NCBI GenBank assembly: GCA_902780025.1
Contig: CACZDV010000018.1
Span: 1 to 55,375 of the forward strand
Reading direction: 5' to 3'
Source of the DNA: an uncultured Prevotellaceae bacterium
Lineage (GTDB): Bacteria > Bacteroidota > Bacteroidia > Bacteroidales > Bacteroidaceae
Length of the DNA: 55,375 nucleotides
This document shows positions 22,733 to 30,507 of this stretch, one piece after another. Below the pieces are notes generated by a model. It was not told the DNA's origin. It made no database searches and saw nothing but the letters and a program-made list of their open reading frames with translations. The position numbers were made by a program, and so were the translations under genes. Every line of letters starts with the position of its first letter. The first letter of the stretch is position 1.

Positions 22733-23698
22733 ATGAAACAAGGACGTATAGAAACAATAACAACGAGAATCATCAGCACCACGTTTATGGTGGTAGCACT
22801 GACCGTGTTCAAGCCCTTTGGTTTGGATGCGTGGCAGTGGCAGGCCTACGTGCATTTGATAGCTTTGGGCGTGATTGGTTTCTCAATCTGCATGATGACG
22901 GACATCATCCTGAAGTATGTCGTCAAGATGCCGAGGTCGTTCAAGAAAGGTGTAGAATATATCATCCGCCGCAACCTCTGGTTCCAGTTCATCAACACGC
23001 CGCTTGTGGCACTGGGTATCTGTCTCTACCGCCACTTCGTGCTGAGCGACCGTGTAGCAGGTAATCAGTTCTCTGTGGTCAATTTCCTTGAAACACTCGC
23101 CATCATCGCCTTCTGCTCCTTCGCCATCGGACTCTACTGGCGCTTCAAGTACCGCAGCAAGTATCTGGCAATGGAACTGGAAGAGACGCGACTGCTGAAC
23201 GAGGAGTTGAAGGAAATGCAGCTAAAAGCTTCCCCAAGCCCCATTCCCGAGCAGAGCTCGCTACATAATACCGATGTGCCCCCCGCCTCTTCAGGTAATC
23301 AAACATCCCTTCCTTGGGAGGGGCTTGGGGAGGCTCTCACCCTCACTGGCACGACCAACGAATCCGTCACGCTCCAGATCTCACACCTATTATATATTGA
23401 GGCCGTTGGCAACTATGTCAAGGTGAGCCATCTGCACAATGATCAGGTGCAAACCGACATGCTTCGCGCCACGATGAAACAGATGGAGGAAACGCTGCAG
23501 GGCTATCCGATGATTGTCCGCTGCCATCGCGCCTTCCTGGTCAACCTTGGTCAGGTTGAGCAGATCGTCTCACATTCCGGCTCCATCCAGCTACTCATCA
23601 AGCATTGCCACGAATCGCTTCCTGTCTCGCGCAGCAACATGGCGCAAGTCAAAGCTGCGATTAAACGAGGACAGAGTGATACTCGTATTGACTCTTGA
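22733..23698 (+). CDS. Membrane-anchored LytTR-domain transcription regulator
   Basis: A 321-residue protein with four predicted membrane helices in the first about 130 residues, a coiled stretch (LEETRLLNEELKEMQLK), a low-complexity linker (about 166-200), and a C-terminal LytTR DNA-binding domain (about 215-315; LLYIEAVGNYVKV, MIVRCHRAFLVNLGQVEQI, LPVSRSNM). This type senses a membrane signal and regulates nearby genes. The longest frame starts at 22700, but that ATG precedes the -7 box. It is divergent from promoter copy B and followed by a YgjP-like gene. The linker is encoded by an inverted repeat (23227-23335). Confidence 0.85.
   Translation: MKQGRIETITTRIISTTFMVVALTVFKPFGLDAWQWQAYVHLIALGVIGFSICMMTDIILKYVVKMPRSFKKGVEYIIRRNLWFQFINTPLVALGICLYRHFVLSDRVAGNQFSVVNFLETLAIIAFCSFAIGLYWRFKYRSKYLAMELEETRLLNEELKEMQLKASPSPIPEQSSLHNTDVPPASSGNQTSLPWEGLGEALTLTGTTNESVTLQISHLLYIEAVGNYVKVSHLHNDQVQTDMLRATMKQMEETLQGYPMIVRCHRAFLVNLGQVEQIVSHSGSIQLLIKHCHESLPVSRSNMAQVKAAIKRGQSDTRIDS
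23227..23335. repeat. Inverted repeat inside the LytTR gene linker
   Basis: The left arm at 23227-23248 and the complement of the right arm at 23316-23335 match except for one substitution and a two-base indel (AGCTTCCCCAAGCCCC and GGGGCTTGGGGAGGCT cores). The element is in frame and encodes SPSPIPEQ...LPWEGLGEA. It looks like a REP/MITE-type insertion in the coding linker. Confidence 0.6.
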
Positions 23699-23703
23699 TT
23701 GAT

Positions 23704-24246
23704 ATGGCTATACAGGTGACATACAGGAGAACCAGGAGGTTGTCCATACGCATCGTGAAGAACGGCGATGTGCATGTGTCGGCACCTATTGGTATGCCTA
23801 AGAAAGAAGTGGAACGGTTCATTGACGAACACCGTGACTGGATAGCCGAAGCACGTAAGAAATCCTGTGAGAGCCAAAAGCGTAGGGTTGACTTTTATAA
23901 TCAGTTGCCACTAAAGACGAAGGAACAGGCTGACGATGCCCTGCAGAGATTGAAAGCCTTGATAGAGCCGATGGTGGAACAGCATTCAAAAGAGATGGGC
24001 GTGAAACCGTCCGCTGTATATTACAAGGCGATGATTTCACGTTGGGGTGTCTGCAATGTCAAGCAGAAGTCTATCTGCTTCTCGGCCTATCTGTTGCTGT
24101 TGCCTGAATGGTGTGTCGAGCATGTGGTGGTTCACGAACTGTGCCATCTGTTGGAGCCAAGCCACAATACTCGTTTCCATGCACTGATGGATAAGTTCTT
24201 CCCCCATTGGAAGGAAGCACGCAAGGAGACGCGGCAGATATTATAG
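23704..24246 (+). CDS. YgjP-like zinc metallopeptidase (DUF45)
   Basis: A 180-residue protein of the YgjP/SprT-related M48-like clan. The zinc motif HELCH is at 144-148 with the third ligand in EPSHNTRFHALM (His about 154 or 159), and the family motif SRWGVCN at 112-118. The N-terminal beta meander SIRIVKNGDVHVSAP is also typical. The cellular role is not settled; an activity of the UTP pyrophosphatase/metalloprotease type has been suggested for relatives. The ATG at 23704 is chosen over an in-frame TTG that overlaps the LytTR stop. It lies 5 bases after the LytTR gene, so the two are co-transcribed. Confidence 0.82.
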   Translation: MAIQVTYRRTRRLSIRIVKNGDVHVSAPIGMPKKEVERFIDEHRDWIAEARKKSCESQKRRVDFYNQLPLKTKEQADDALQRLKALIEPMVEQHSKEMGVKPSAVYYKAMISRWGVCNVKQKSICFSAYLLLLPEWCVEHVVVHELCHLLEPSHNTRFHALMDKFFPHWKEARKETRQIL

Positions 24247-24300
24247 TCTTTCAATTGCTTTACGACACTTCTGTTTGTCTATCTCTGTCAGTTTAGGATG

Positions 24301-25213
24301 CTACATACGTGCCTTCTGCTTCTCGCCGGCACCACTTCCGCGATACTTCGAGCGGGCCTCGTTGAACTTCCAATTGAGGTTGATGAGGAACGTGCAGCGG
24401 GCGGGGTTGGCTGAGGTGATGTCGCGCATGCCGTAGATAATGGCCTCGGTCTTGTTGGTGTTCAGGATGTCGTAGCAGCGGAGGTCGGCGGTCAGCGTCT
24501 CAGGCTGTGCAGGCTGAGGTCACGCTGCACGCCGATGGTGGTGTCGAAGCGGTGGGCGGTGATGCGGAAGTTATTGTAGTCGCCCTTCGTGGCCCACTGC
24601 ATGTCGGCACTCAGGCGGAAGCCATTCGGCAACTCCACGGTGTTATTCCAGCCGAGGGTGAGGTACGGCTTCTTCAGCGTCAGCACCGAGCCGTCGGCGG
24701 TAGGTGTCTTGTAGTTCTGGAAGACGCTGAACGCAAACCACGACGGATGCCAGCAGCCGATGGTCGGGTTGGCTGAGAGTGTCAGGGTGAACTGGTTGAG
24801 ATCCTCGTCGCTGTTGATGGTGCGCACCAGGCTGATAAGCGGGTCATCGCTGCCGGGGAATGGTTCGGTTGAGATTGTCACCACATTCTTGATGCGTCCG
24901 TAGTTTGCGGTCAGGTTGGCCCACTTATAGCCTGCGTTCAGCATGAGGCTGTGGTTGTAGGTCGGCTTCAGATAGGGGTTGCCGCTCTGGTAGGTGTAGC
25001 GGTCGTTGTTCAGTTCGCTCAGGTCGGTAAATGCCCCGTTCTCTGGGTGTTGCGCATCCAGCGGGTTCGCCTTCAACCATCCACTTACGCATACTGCCAG
25101 AAGTCATCACCAGGTTTCACACTTGGGTCCATGTTAGAACTCAAACTCTGTGCCGTGTCTGCCATGCAAACAAAAGAAAGGGCAGCGGCGAAAAGCATTC
25201 TTTTAATCTTCAT
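24301..25213 (-). pseudogene. Chimeric remnant: M13 peptidase N terminus fused to TonB-receptor C terminus
   Basis: From the ATG at 25211-25213 the frame gives a signal peptide and NMDPSVKPGDDFWQYA, the opening of an M13 (PepO/neprilysin-like) peptidase. A one-base loss produces TAA, and in the next frame GWLKANPL...GAFTDLSELNNDR continues the same family. Without further break the frame then reads YTYQSGNPYLKPTYNHSL, typical of the C-terminal barrel of TonB-dependent receptors, up to about 24500. A second frameshift leads to LTADLRCYDILNTNKTEA and ends KQKARM at 24301-24303. The M13 catalytic domain and the receptor plug are absent. Length and lesions show it is dead. Confidence 0.8.
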
Positions 25214-25271
25214 AATCACTATTTGTTATACACTCCTATGTAGGATTCGTGACGGGGGGGGTATGATACGT

Positions 25272-25309
25272 AATCGCCGCTTTCCCTCATTCTGGGGAGA
25301 GCGGCGATT
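25272..25309 (-). terminator. Strong hairpin downstream of araD, probable terminator
   Basis: Arms 25272-25286 and 25294-25309 pair through ATCGCCGCT/AGCGGCGAT plus a CCC/GGG extension with minor mismatch around a short loop. There is no clear U-tract, so it may be a Rho-assisted end or an mRNA-stabilising structure. It lies 29 bases after the araD stop. Confidence 0.5.
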
Positions 25310-25337
25310 GTTGCATATTGCTTTTTGGAATCAACGC

Positions 25338-26048
25338 TTAGTGCTTCTGACCTTTCTGTCCGTAGTAGGCGTTGGGGCCGTGCTTGCGCATGTAGTGCTT
25401 TTCGACCAACAGGGGGTTCATCGTCAGGTTGGGATTCACCGAGTAGGCGATGAAGGCCATCTTGGCACATTGCTCCATAACCTTGGCGTTGTAGACAGCA
25501 TTGTCGGGAGAAGTGCCCCATGAGAACGGACCGTGGTTCTTGACGAGAACGGCGGGGGTGTGGTCGGGGTTGATCTTGCGGATGTTCAGGATCTCGTCGA
25601 CGATGACGTTACCGGTCTCCAGCTCGTACTGTCCCTGGACCTCGGCTTCCGTCATGTCGCGAGTACAGGGGATATCCTGATAGAAGTAGTCGGCATGGGT
25701 GGTGCCGATGTTGGGAATGTCACGTCCTGCCTGTGCGAAAGCGGTGGCATAGGTGGAGTGGGTGTGTACGACGCCCTGGATGTTGGGGAAGGCACGATAT
25801 AATACAAGGTGTGTAGGGGTATCGCTCGAGGGGTTGAGATCACCGTCGATGACCTCGCCTGTCTGGAGGTCGACAACTACCATGTCTTCGGGCTTCATCA
25901 CGTCGTAGTCAACGCCTGAGGGCTTGATGACAACCAGGCCATGCTCGCGGTCGATGCCTGAGACGTTGCCCCAGGTGAAGATGACCAGGTTCTGCTTCAC
26001 GAGGTCGAGATTGGCCTTGAATACTTTTTGTTTCAGTTCTTCTAACAT
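25338..26048 (-). CDS. araD: L-ribulose-5-phosphate 4-epimerase
   Basis: A 236-residue class II aldolase-family enzyme converting L-ribulose 5-phosphate to D-xylulose 5-phosphate, the last step of L-arabinose entry into the pentose phosphate pathway. Substrate-phosphate motif GNVSGID is at 27-33 and IKPSGVDYD at 41-49. The zinc ligands are in VHTHSTY (His95, His97), with the third His in the [11 protein letters not shown] segment (about 173). The longest frame begins at 26117 inside araR. The ATG at 26048 is the family start and lies 7 bases after the araR stop, so it is in the araR operon. Confidence 0.92.
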   Translation of the reverse strand: MLEELKQKVFKANLDLVKQNLVIFTWGNVSGIDREHGLVVIKPSGVDYDVMKPEDMVVVDLQTGEVIDGDLNPSSDTPTHLVLYRAFPNIQGVVHTHSTYATAFAQAGRDIPNIGTTHADYFYQDIPCTRDMTEAEVQGQYELETGNVIVDEILNIRKINPDHTPAVLVKNHGPFSWGTSPDNAVYNAKVMEQCAKMAFIAYSVNPNLTMNPLLVEKHYMRKHGPNAYYGQKGQKH

Positions 26049-26055
26049 AATGTTT

Positions 26056-26730
26056 TTACAGTTTAAAGTTCGGGTCGTCGTGGTATGCCCGCTTGTTGAA
26101 GCGATAGAGGAAAGCACCGCGTTTCGACCCTGTTTTGTCTATGAGTTCTGTCTTCTCGATAAAGTCCATGTCCTTGATGCGCTTGCGGAAGTTGCGCTTG
26201 TCGAGCTCCTCGCCGTTGACGGCCTCGTAGAGCCGTTGCAGCTGGGTGAGCGTGAACAGGTCGGGCAGCAGGCGGAAGCCTACGGGCTCGGTGCGCAGCT
26301 TCTGGCACATGAGTTTCCGGGCTTTGCGAATCATCTCGTTATGGTCGGAATAGAGCTTCGGGAGTTCCTCGATGTTGACCCATTCCACGCCATGATCCAG
26401 CCGCAGGCGCTCGTCGTAGTCCTTGACATTGATCAGCGCATAGTAGGCGATGGAGATGACGCGTTCGCCAGGGTCGCGGTCGATGCTACCGAAGGCTCCC
26501 ACCTGACGCATATAGAGATTGTTGAGTCCCGTAAGTTCGGCAACGGTGCGGTTGGCAGCGTCGTTAATGCTCTCGTCGGCGGCGACGAAGCCTCCGTAAA
26601 GGCTCCATTCACCGCGTCCGGGATCCATTTGTCTGCGGCCGATGAGCACCTTCAGCTTCCCTTCGTCGAAGCCGAAAATGATGCAGTCCACCGAGACCCA
26701 TACTTTCGCGTGTTGACTATAGTAGGTCAT
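26056..26730 (-). CDS. araR: Nudix-related arabinose regulator
   Basis: A 224-residue protein with an N-terminal Nudix-like domain (about 10-145) and a C-terminal winged helix (about 150-220; [29 protein letters not shown]). The Nudix box is degenerate: at the REUXEE position it reads RTVAEL, so the acidic metal ligands are not conserved and catalysis is unlikely. This matches the NrtR-like AraR repressors described for arabinose use in Bacteroides, where the Nudix domain binds the sugar effector. Position between the symporter (9-base gap) and araD supports this. The target may be the palindrome at 31752-31763. Confidence 0.85.
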   Translation of the reverse strand: MTYYSQHAKVWVSVDCIIFGFDEGKLKVLIGRRQMDPGRGEWSLYGGFVAADESINDAANRTVAELTGLNNLYMRQVGAFGSIDRDPGERVISIAYYALINVKDYDERLRLDHGVEWVNIEELPKLYSDHNEMIRKARKLMCQKLRTEPVGFRLLPDLFTLTQLQRLYEAVNGEELDKRNFRKRIKDMDFIEKTELIDKTGSKRGAFLYRFNKRAYHDDPNFKL

Positions 26731-26739
26731 TTCCTGTCC

Positions 26740-28509
26740 TTAGAAGAAGTACCAGTAGAAGCAGCCGCAGAGGAACAGGACACCGAGTGTTCCCACAATG
26801 TCCCATACATCCCAGCTCTGGGCAATCTCCTTGCGATAGTCGGCTGTAAAGGTGATGGCATCCTTCTGTTCGGCTGTGGGAGCAGGAGTGAAGAACGACA
26901 CAACAACCATCAGCAGCACGATGAATACCAGCAGCCAGCACTCGAAGATGAGCCAGTTGGTCTGCCAGAACCATGCGGTGGCATTCCAGAAGGCACCGTC
27001 CATCTGAGCAGAACCTGTATCGGTGACGACATTGGTTACCAGTCGCAGCATACCGATGAGGAAACCACCAATGAGGCCCCATTCACCAGCCTTCGGCGTA
27101 ATCTTCTTAGAGAGGATACCTAAGGTGAAGACGGCCACCATAGCAGGAGCCAGGAGCGACTGGATGCCCTGCAGATAGCTGTAGAGGTTGCCCATACCCA
27201 TCATGACGGGAAGCCAGAGCAGACCGAGCAAAACGACCACGACGGTAGCGATACGGCCAACGAGCACGTAGTGAGCCTCGCTCAGGCCCTTCTTCATGGG
27301 CTTGTAGAAGTCCTCAGTAAACAGCGTAGCGCAGCTGTTGAAGAAAGCAGCCAGAGAGGTGACGAGTGCGCAGATGAAACCAATGGTCACAAAGCCCTTG
27401 ATACCTGCAGGCAGGATGCTCTTCACCATCATGGCGAAAGCACCGTCGGTGTCGTGCTGGTTGGCAATATCCATCTGAATGCCGAAGTCGCCAAAGCCAC
27501 CGTTGGCCAAAGCCATAGCCACCATACCGGGGATGAGGAACATGAAGACGGGAAGAAGCTTGAAGTATCCAGCGGCGATGGTGCCACGACGGGCACGCTT
27601 CATGACCTCCACGTTGCTCTCGCCCTTCTGCTGACCAAGTACACGCTGAACGATGTGCTGGTCGGTACACCAGTACCAGAAGCCAATGATAGAGGCACCA
27701 ATGAACACCACGAAACCGGGATACTCATGGTAGAGTGGGTCAGGATTGCCCGATGCGTTGATGTCGGCCCAGTGGAACATGTGAGTCGTTCCGTAGCCGT
27801 CGTGAAGTGTGCTACAGAAAGCCATCATGTTCTCCCAACCCTGAACGATGCTGCCGCCACCGAGTGTAGACAGACCAAGGAAGAGCACCAGGAATGCACC
27901 AATAATAAGAATAGGTGTCTGAATGGCCGACATGGTCATCACGCCCTTCATACCGCCGAAGACGGTGAAGATGGCTGTGACGGCAATGAGGCCGAGGGCA
28001 CCCCACCAGAAAGGCAGACCGATAAGGTACTCAAAGAAGATACCACCGGTGAAGGCTGTTACCGACACCTTGGTCAGAATGTAGGCTACGAGCGTGATGA
28101 TAGACAGCCACGAACCCGTGCGCTGGGTGTAGCGGAACTTCAGGAAGTCGGGCATGGTGATAATCTTGCCCATCTTGTTGTTGAGCAGCTGATAGAAGGG
28201 AACGAAGAGCCAGCCGAGGATGAGAATCATCCAGCCCTGCATCTCCCAGTGGGCCATACCCACACCGTCCTTGGCACCAGTACCGGCGAGACCGACGAGG
28301 TGCTCGGAACCGATGTTGGCAGCGAAAATGGCCATACCAATTACATACCAGGGCTCACCCTTACCGAACAGATAGTCCTGCGAGTCGGCACCCTTCATTT
28401 TCTCCTTGTCTTTCTTAATGGCGCGGTAGACCGCCCACACGATGGCTAACACACCGACGGCAAGCACCGCCCAGTCGAGCCATTGAAACTCATTTGAAGT
28501 CCAATTCAT
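26740..28509 (-). CDS. Sodium:solute symporter (SSS/SGLT family), probable arabinose transporter
   Basis: A 589-residue inner-membrane symporter with about 14 helices. Family marks include FGKGEPWYVIGMAIFAANIG (about 48-67) with the GSEHLVGLAG motif that follows, TAIFTVFGGMKGV (about 178-190), and the GFVTIGFICALVTSLAAFFNS helix (about 373-393). The size, over 560 residues, matches sugar symporters rather than the shorter proline or acetate carriers. Clustering with araR and araD points to L-arabinose or a related pentose. The ATG at 28509 is preceded closely by a heptamer repeat array. It ends 9 bases before araR. Confidence 0.87.
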   Translation of the reverse strand: MNWTSNEFQWLDWAVLAVGVLAIVWAVYRAIKKDKEKMKGADSQDYLFGKGEPWYVIGMAIFAANIGSEHLVGLAGTGAKDGVGMAHWEMQGWMILILGWLFVPFYQLLNNKMGKIITMPDFLKFRYTQRTGSWLSIITLVAYILTKVSVTAFTGGIFFEYLIGLPFWWGALGLIAVTAIFTVFGGMKGVMTMSAIQTPILIIGAFLVLFLGLSTLGGGSIVQGWENMMAFCSTLHDGYGTTHMFHWADINASGNPDPLYHEYPGFVVFIGASIIGFWYWCTDQHIVQRVLGQQKGESNVEVMKRARRGTIAAGYFKLLPVFMFLIPGMVAMALANGGFGDFGIQMDIANQHDTDGAFAMMVKSILPAGIKGFVTIGFICALVTSLAAFFNSCATLFTEDFYKPMKKGLSEAHYVLVGRIATVVVVLLGLLWLPVMMGMGNLYSYLQGIQSLLAPAMVAVFTLGILSKKITPKAGEWGLIGGFLIGMLRLVTNVVTDTGSAQMDGAFWNATAWFWQTNWLIFECWLLVFIVLLMVVVSFFTPAPTAEQKDAITFTADYRKEIAQSWDVWDIVGTLGVLFLCGCFYWYFF

Positions 28510-28518
28510 ACTTTTTTA

Positions 28519-28574
28519 ATTCATAATTCATAATTCACAATTCACAATTGACAATTCATAATTGACAATTCGCG
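28519..28574. repeat. Heptanucleotide tandem repeat, eight units
   Basis: Eight consecutive 7-bp units of the form ATTSAYA (ATTCATA, ATTCATA, ATTCACA, ATTCACA, ATTGACA, ATTCATA, ATTGACA, ATTCGCG) fill the spacer between the four-helix gene and the symporter gene. Related arrays lie at 28982-29009 and 30472-30506. Confidence 0.85.
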
Positions 28575-28592
28575 ATTGGGTAATCATGATGG

Positions 28593-28967
28593 TTAATTAT
28601 TAATGTTGTTATTCTCTTTCGTTTTCTTTACTATTGAAATAAGCAGTTTGTTTATCTCAGTGCAATCTGCATTTAAACTATTATACTGCTCAGATGTGAT
28701 GTAATTTGTCCTAAATAACAATTCCAACCAATATTCACTTTCATTAGCCTCCTTCAATGCGATTTTCATCTTGTGAATAAAATCTTCAGTACTTTCTGCG
28801 TGCTCAGCCTCCCTGACATTCGCACCAATACTTGTACCAGATTTCAAAAGCTGCTTAAAGATTGGTTGCTCAGCAATTGAAATATGCTGAAGTAGAAACT
28901 TAACCATATTTACAATTCGTACAGCAAAGTCCAGACTCTTCTGCTTTATCACATTGTCATCTTTCAT
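28593..28967 (-). CDS. Four-helix-bundle protein (S23/IVS-type)
   Basis: A 124-residue, fully helical protein of the 23S-rRNA intervening-sequence (S23) family. Recognisable motifs are KSLDFAVRIVNMVKFL (about 10-25), LLKSGTSIGANVREAEHA (about 40-57) and ALKEANESEYWLELLF (about 70-85). The family is scattered across genomes, forms oligomers in known structures, and has no settled function. It is an unexpected member of an arabinose operon: heptamer repeat arrays lie on both sides (28519-28574 and 28982-29009), which suggests a separately acquired cassette. It is on the same strand as its neighbours and may simply be co-transcribed. Confidence 0.85.
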   Translation of the reverse strand: MKDDNVIKQKSLDFAVRIVNMVKFLLQHISIAEQPIFKQLLKSGTSIGANVREAEHAESTEDFIHKMKIALKEANESEYWLELLFRTNYITSEQYNSLNADCTEINKLLISIVKKTKENNNINN

Positions 28968-28981
28968 TGCGCAGCCTAATA

Positions 28982-29009
28982 ATTGTGAATTGTTAATTGT
29001 GAATTATGA
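28982..29009. repeat. Heptanucleotide tandem repeat, four units
   Basis: Units ATTGTGA, ATTGTTA, ATTGTGA, ATTATGA. The array overlaps the stop codon of the sugar porter gene (29004-29006), so it supplies the last coding bases. Confidence 0.8.
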
Positions 29010-30470
29010 TTTAGACCAAAGTCGAGTCATATCTTCCAGCGTCTTGCCCTTGGTCTCGGGAACGAGCTTCCAGACGAAGAGGGCGGCGATGATGCAGATG
29101 ATACCATAGAGACCATAGGTGAACCAGTGGCCGAAGTCGTCGCCCTCAGACAGGTGCATATTGAACATAGGCACGAAGGTAGAGCTGACGATGAAGTTGA
29201 AAATCCACTGGAAAGCTACGGCGATGGCCACAGCACCACCACGGATGGTGTTGGGGAAGATCTCGGCAATGAGCACCCACGTGATGGGACCCCATGAGAA
29301 CATGAACGAAGCAGAGTAGATGAGCAGCGAGGCAGCGGTGACGAGTGCCATACTCTGGTTGCCGAAGGTAACGGCAACGCCGAAGGCGCCGAGGGCCATG
29401 CCTAACGAACCCCAGATGAGCAACGGCTTGCGACCCCACTTCTCGACGGTGAAGATGGCCACGAGGGTGAAAAGGATATTGATGACGCCCATGAAGACGG
29501 TCAGCATCATCGGGTCGTCCATACCCATGTCGCCGAAGATACGCGGAGCGTAGTATAGTACGGCGTTGATACCTACAGCCTGCTGGAACACAGAGAGCAT
29601 GATACCCACGAAGATACAGACGAAGCCGTAGGTCATCAGTTTCTCGGTCTTCACAACCATCGTGTCCTTGATGTCCTGCAGAATCTGGGCAGCCTTGCTC
29701 AAGCCGTTGATCTTCGACAGGATGCCAAGTGCCTTCTGGTCCTGATTGATGCTGACGAGGTAACGCGGCGTCTCAGGAACGAAGCAGATGAGCAGGGCAA
29801 AGAGTCCTGCGGGTACAGCCTCCGAACCGAACATATAGCGCCAACCGGTAGTCACCGTCCACTGTGCAGCGGGGTTGATGGCAGCAATGCCCTTACCCAT
29901 CTCCTCAACGAGTGGCTGGATGTGGTCACCCAGGATGAAGAAGTTGACGAAATAAACTACCAGCTGACCGAAGATAATGGCGAACTGGTTCCACGATACG
30001 AGCATACCACGGATGTTGGAGGGTGCCACCTCGCCGATGTACATCGGGCAGATAGCTGAAGCCAGTCCTACGCCGATACCACCGATGACGCGGTAGATAT
30101 TGAACATAATAAGAAGCGAGTAGGAGGGAGTGCCGTGCTCGAAGAACAAGAACTCGGGCTCCATCGAGCCTAATGCCGAGATGAAGAACAGCAAACCAGC
30201 GATAATCAGCGACTTCTTACGGCCAAGATTCGTAGCCAGGAAGCCTGAGAGTGCCGAGCCGATGATACAGCCGATGAGCGCCGAAGCAGAAGTAAATCCG
30301 TGCCAGCCATCGGTATAGGCGAAGTCCTTCGACTCCATGAAGAATGCCTGCAGACCCTTCTCGGCACCCGAGATGACAGCGGTGTCATATCCGAACAGCA
30401 GTCCGCCCAGGACGGCCACCATCACTATACTAATCAAGTAGCCTTTGCTACCATTTTCTGTCTGTGTCAT
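29004..30470 (-). CDS. MFS sugar porter (XylE/GalP-like), probable pentose:H+ symporter
   Basis: A 488-residue, 12-helix major facilitator of the sugar porter family. Marks: GGLLFGYDTAVISGA (about 24-38), the loop motif LGRKKSL (about 81-87), YIGEVAPSNIRG (about 143-154), PETPRYLV (about 237-244), and PETKGKTLEDM near the C terminus. Length and motifs resemble XylE-type xylose or arabinose symporters. The in-frame ATG at 30500 lies in the heptamer array, so the ATG at 30470 is preferred. It is second in the aldose-epimerase operon. Having both an MFS and an SSS carrier suggests two affinities or two pentoses. Confidence 0.9.
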   Translation of the reverse strand: MTQTENGSKGYLISIVMVAVLGGLLFGYDTAVISGAEKGLQAFFMESKDFAYTDGWHGFTSASALIGCIIGSALSGFLATNLGRKKSLIIAGLLFFISALGSMEPEFLFFEHGTPSYSLLIMFNIYRVIGGIGVGLASAICPMYIGEVAPSNIRGMLVSWNQFAIIFGQLVVYFVNFFILGDHIQPLVEEMGKGIAAINPAAQWTVTTGWRYMFGSEAVPAGLFALLICFVPETPRYLVSINQDQKALGILSKINGLSKAAQILQDIKDTMVVKTEKLMTYGFVCIFVGIMLSVFQQAVGINAVLYYAPRIFGDMGMDDPMMLTVFMGVINILFTLVAIFTVEKWGRKPLLIWGSLGMALGAFGVAVTFGNQSMALVTAASLLIYSASFMFSWGPITWVLIAEIFPNTIRGGAVAIAVAFQWIFNFIVSSTFVPMFNMHLSEGDDFGHWFTYGLYGIICIIAALFVWKLVPETKGKTLEDMTRLWSKS

Positions 30471-30471
30471 A

Positions 30472-30506
30472 ATTTTCAATTGTGAATTGTGAATTGTCAA
30501 TTGTGA
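30472..30506. repeat. Heptanucleotide tandem repeat, five units
   Basis: Units ATTTTCA, ATTGTGA, ATTGTGA, ATTGTCA, ATTGTGA fill the spacer between the aldose epimerase and the sugar porter genes. Confidence 0.85.
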
Positions 30507-30507
30507 A

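Noticed and set aside
25924-27123. Long plus-strand reading frame (399 codons) across araD/araR/symporter
   Set aside because: Antisense shadow of three convincing genes; the translation has no domain and is rich in residues expected from a complementary-strand frame.
27271-28449. Plus-strand reading frame of 392 codons
   Set aside because: Antisense to the sodium symporter, His/Glu/Asp-rich with no motif.
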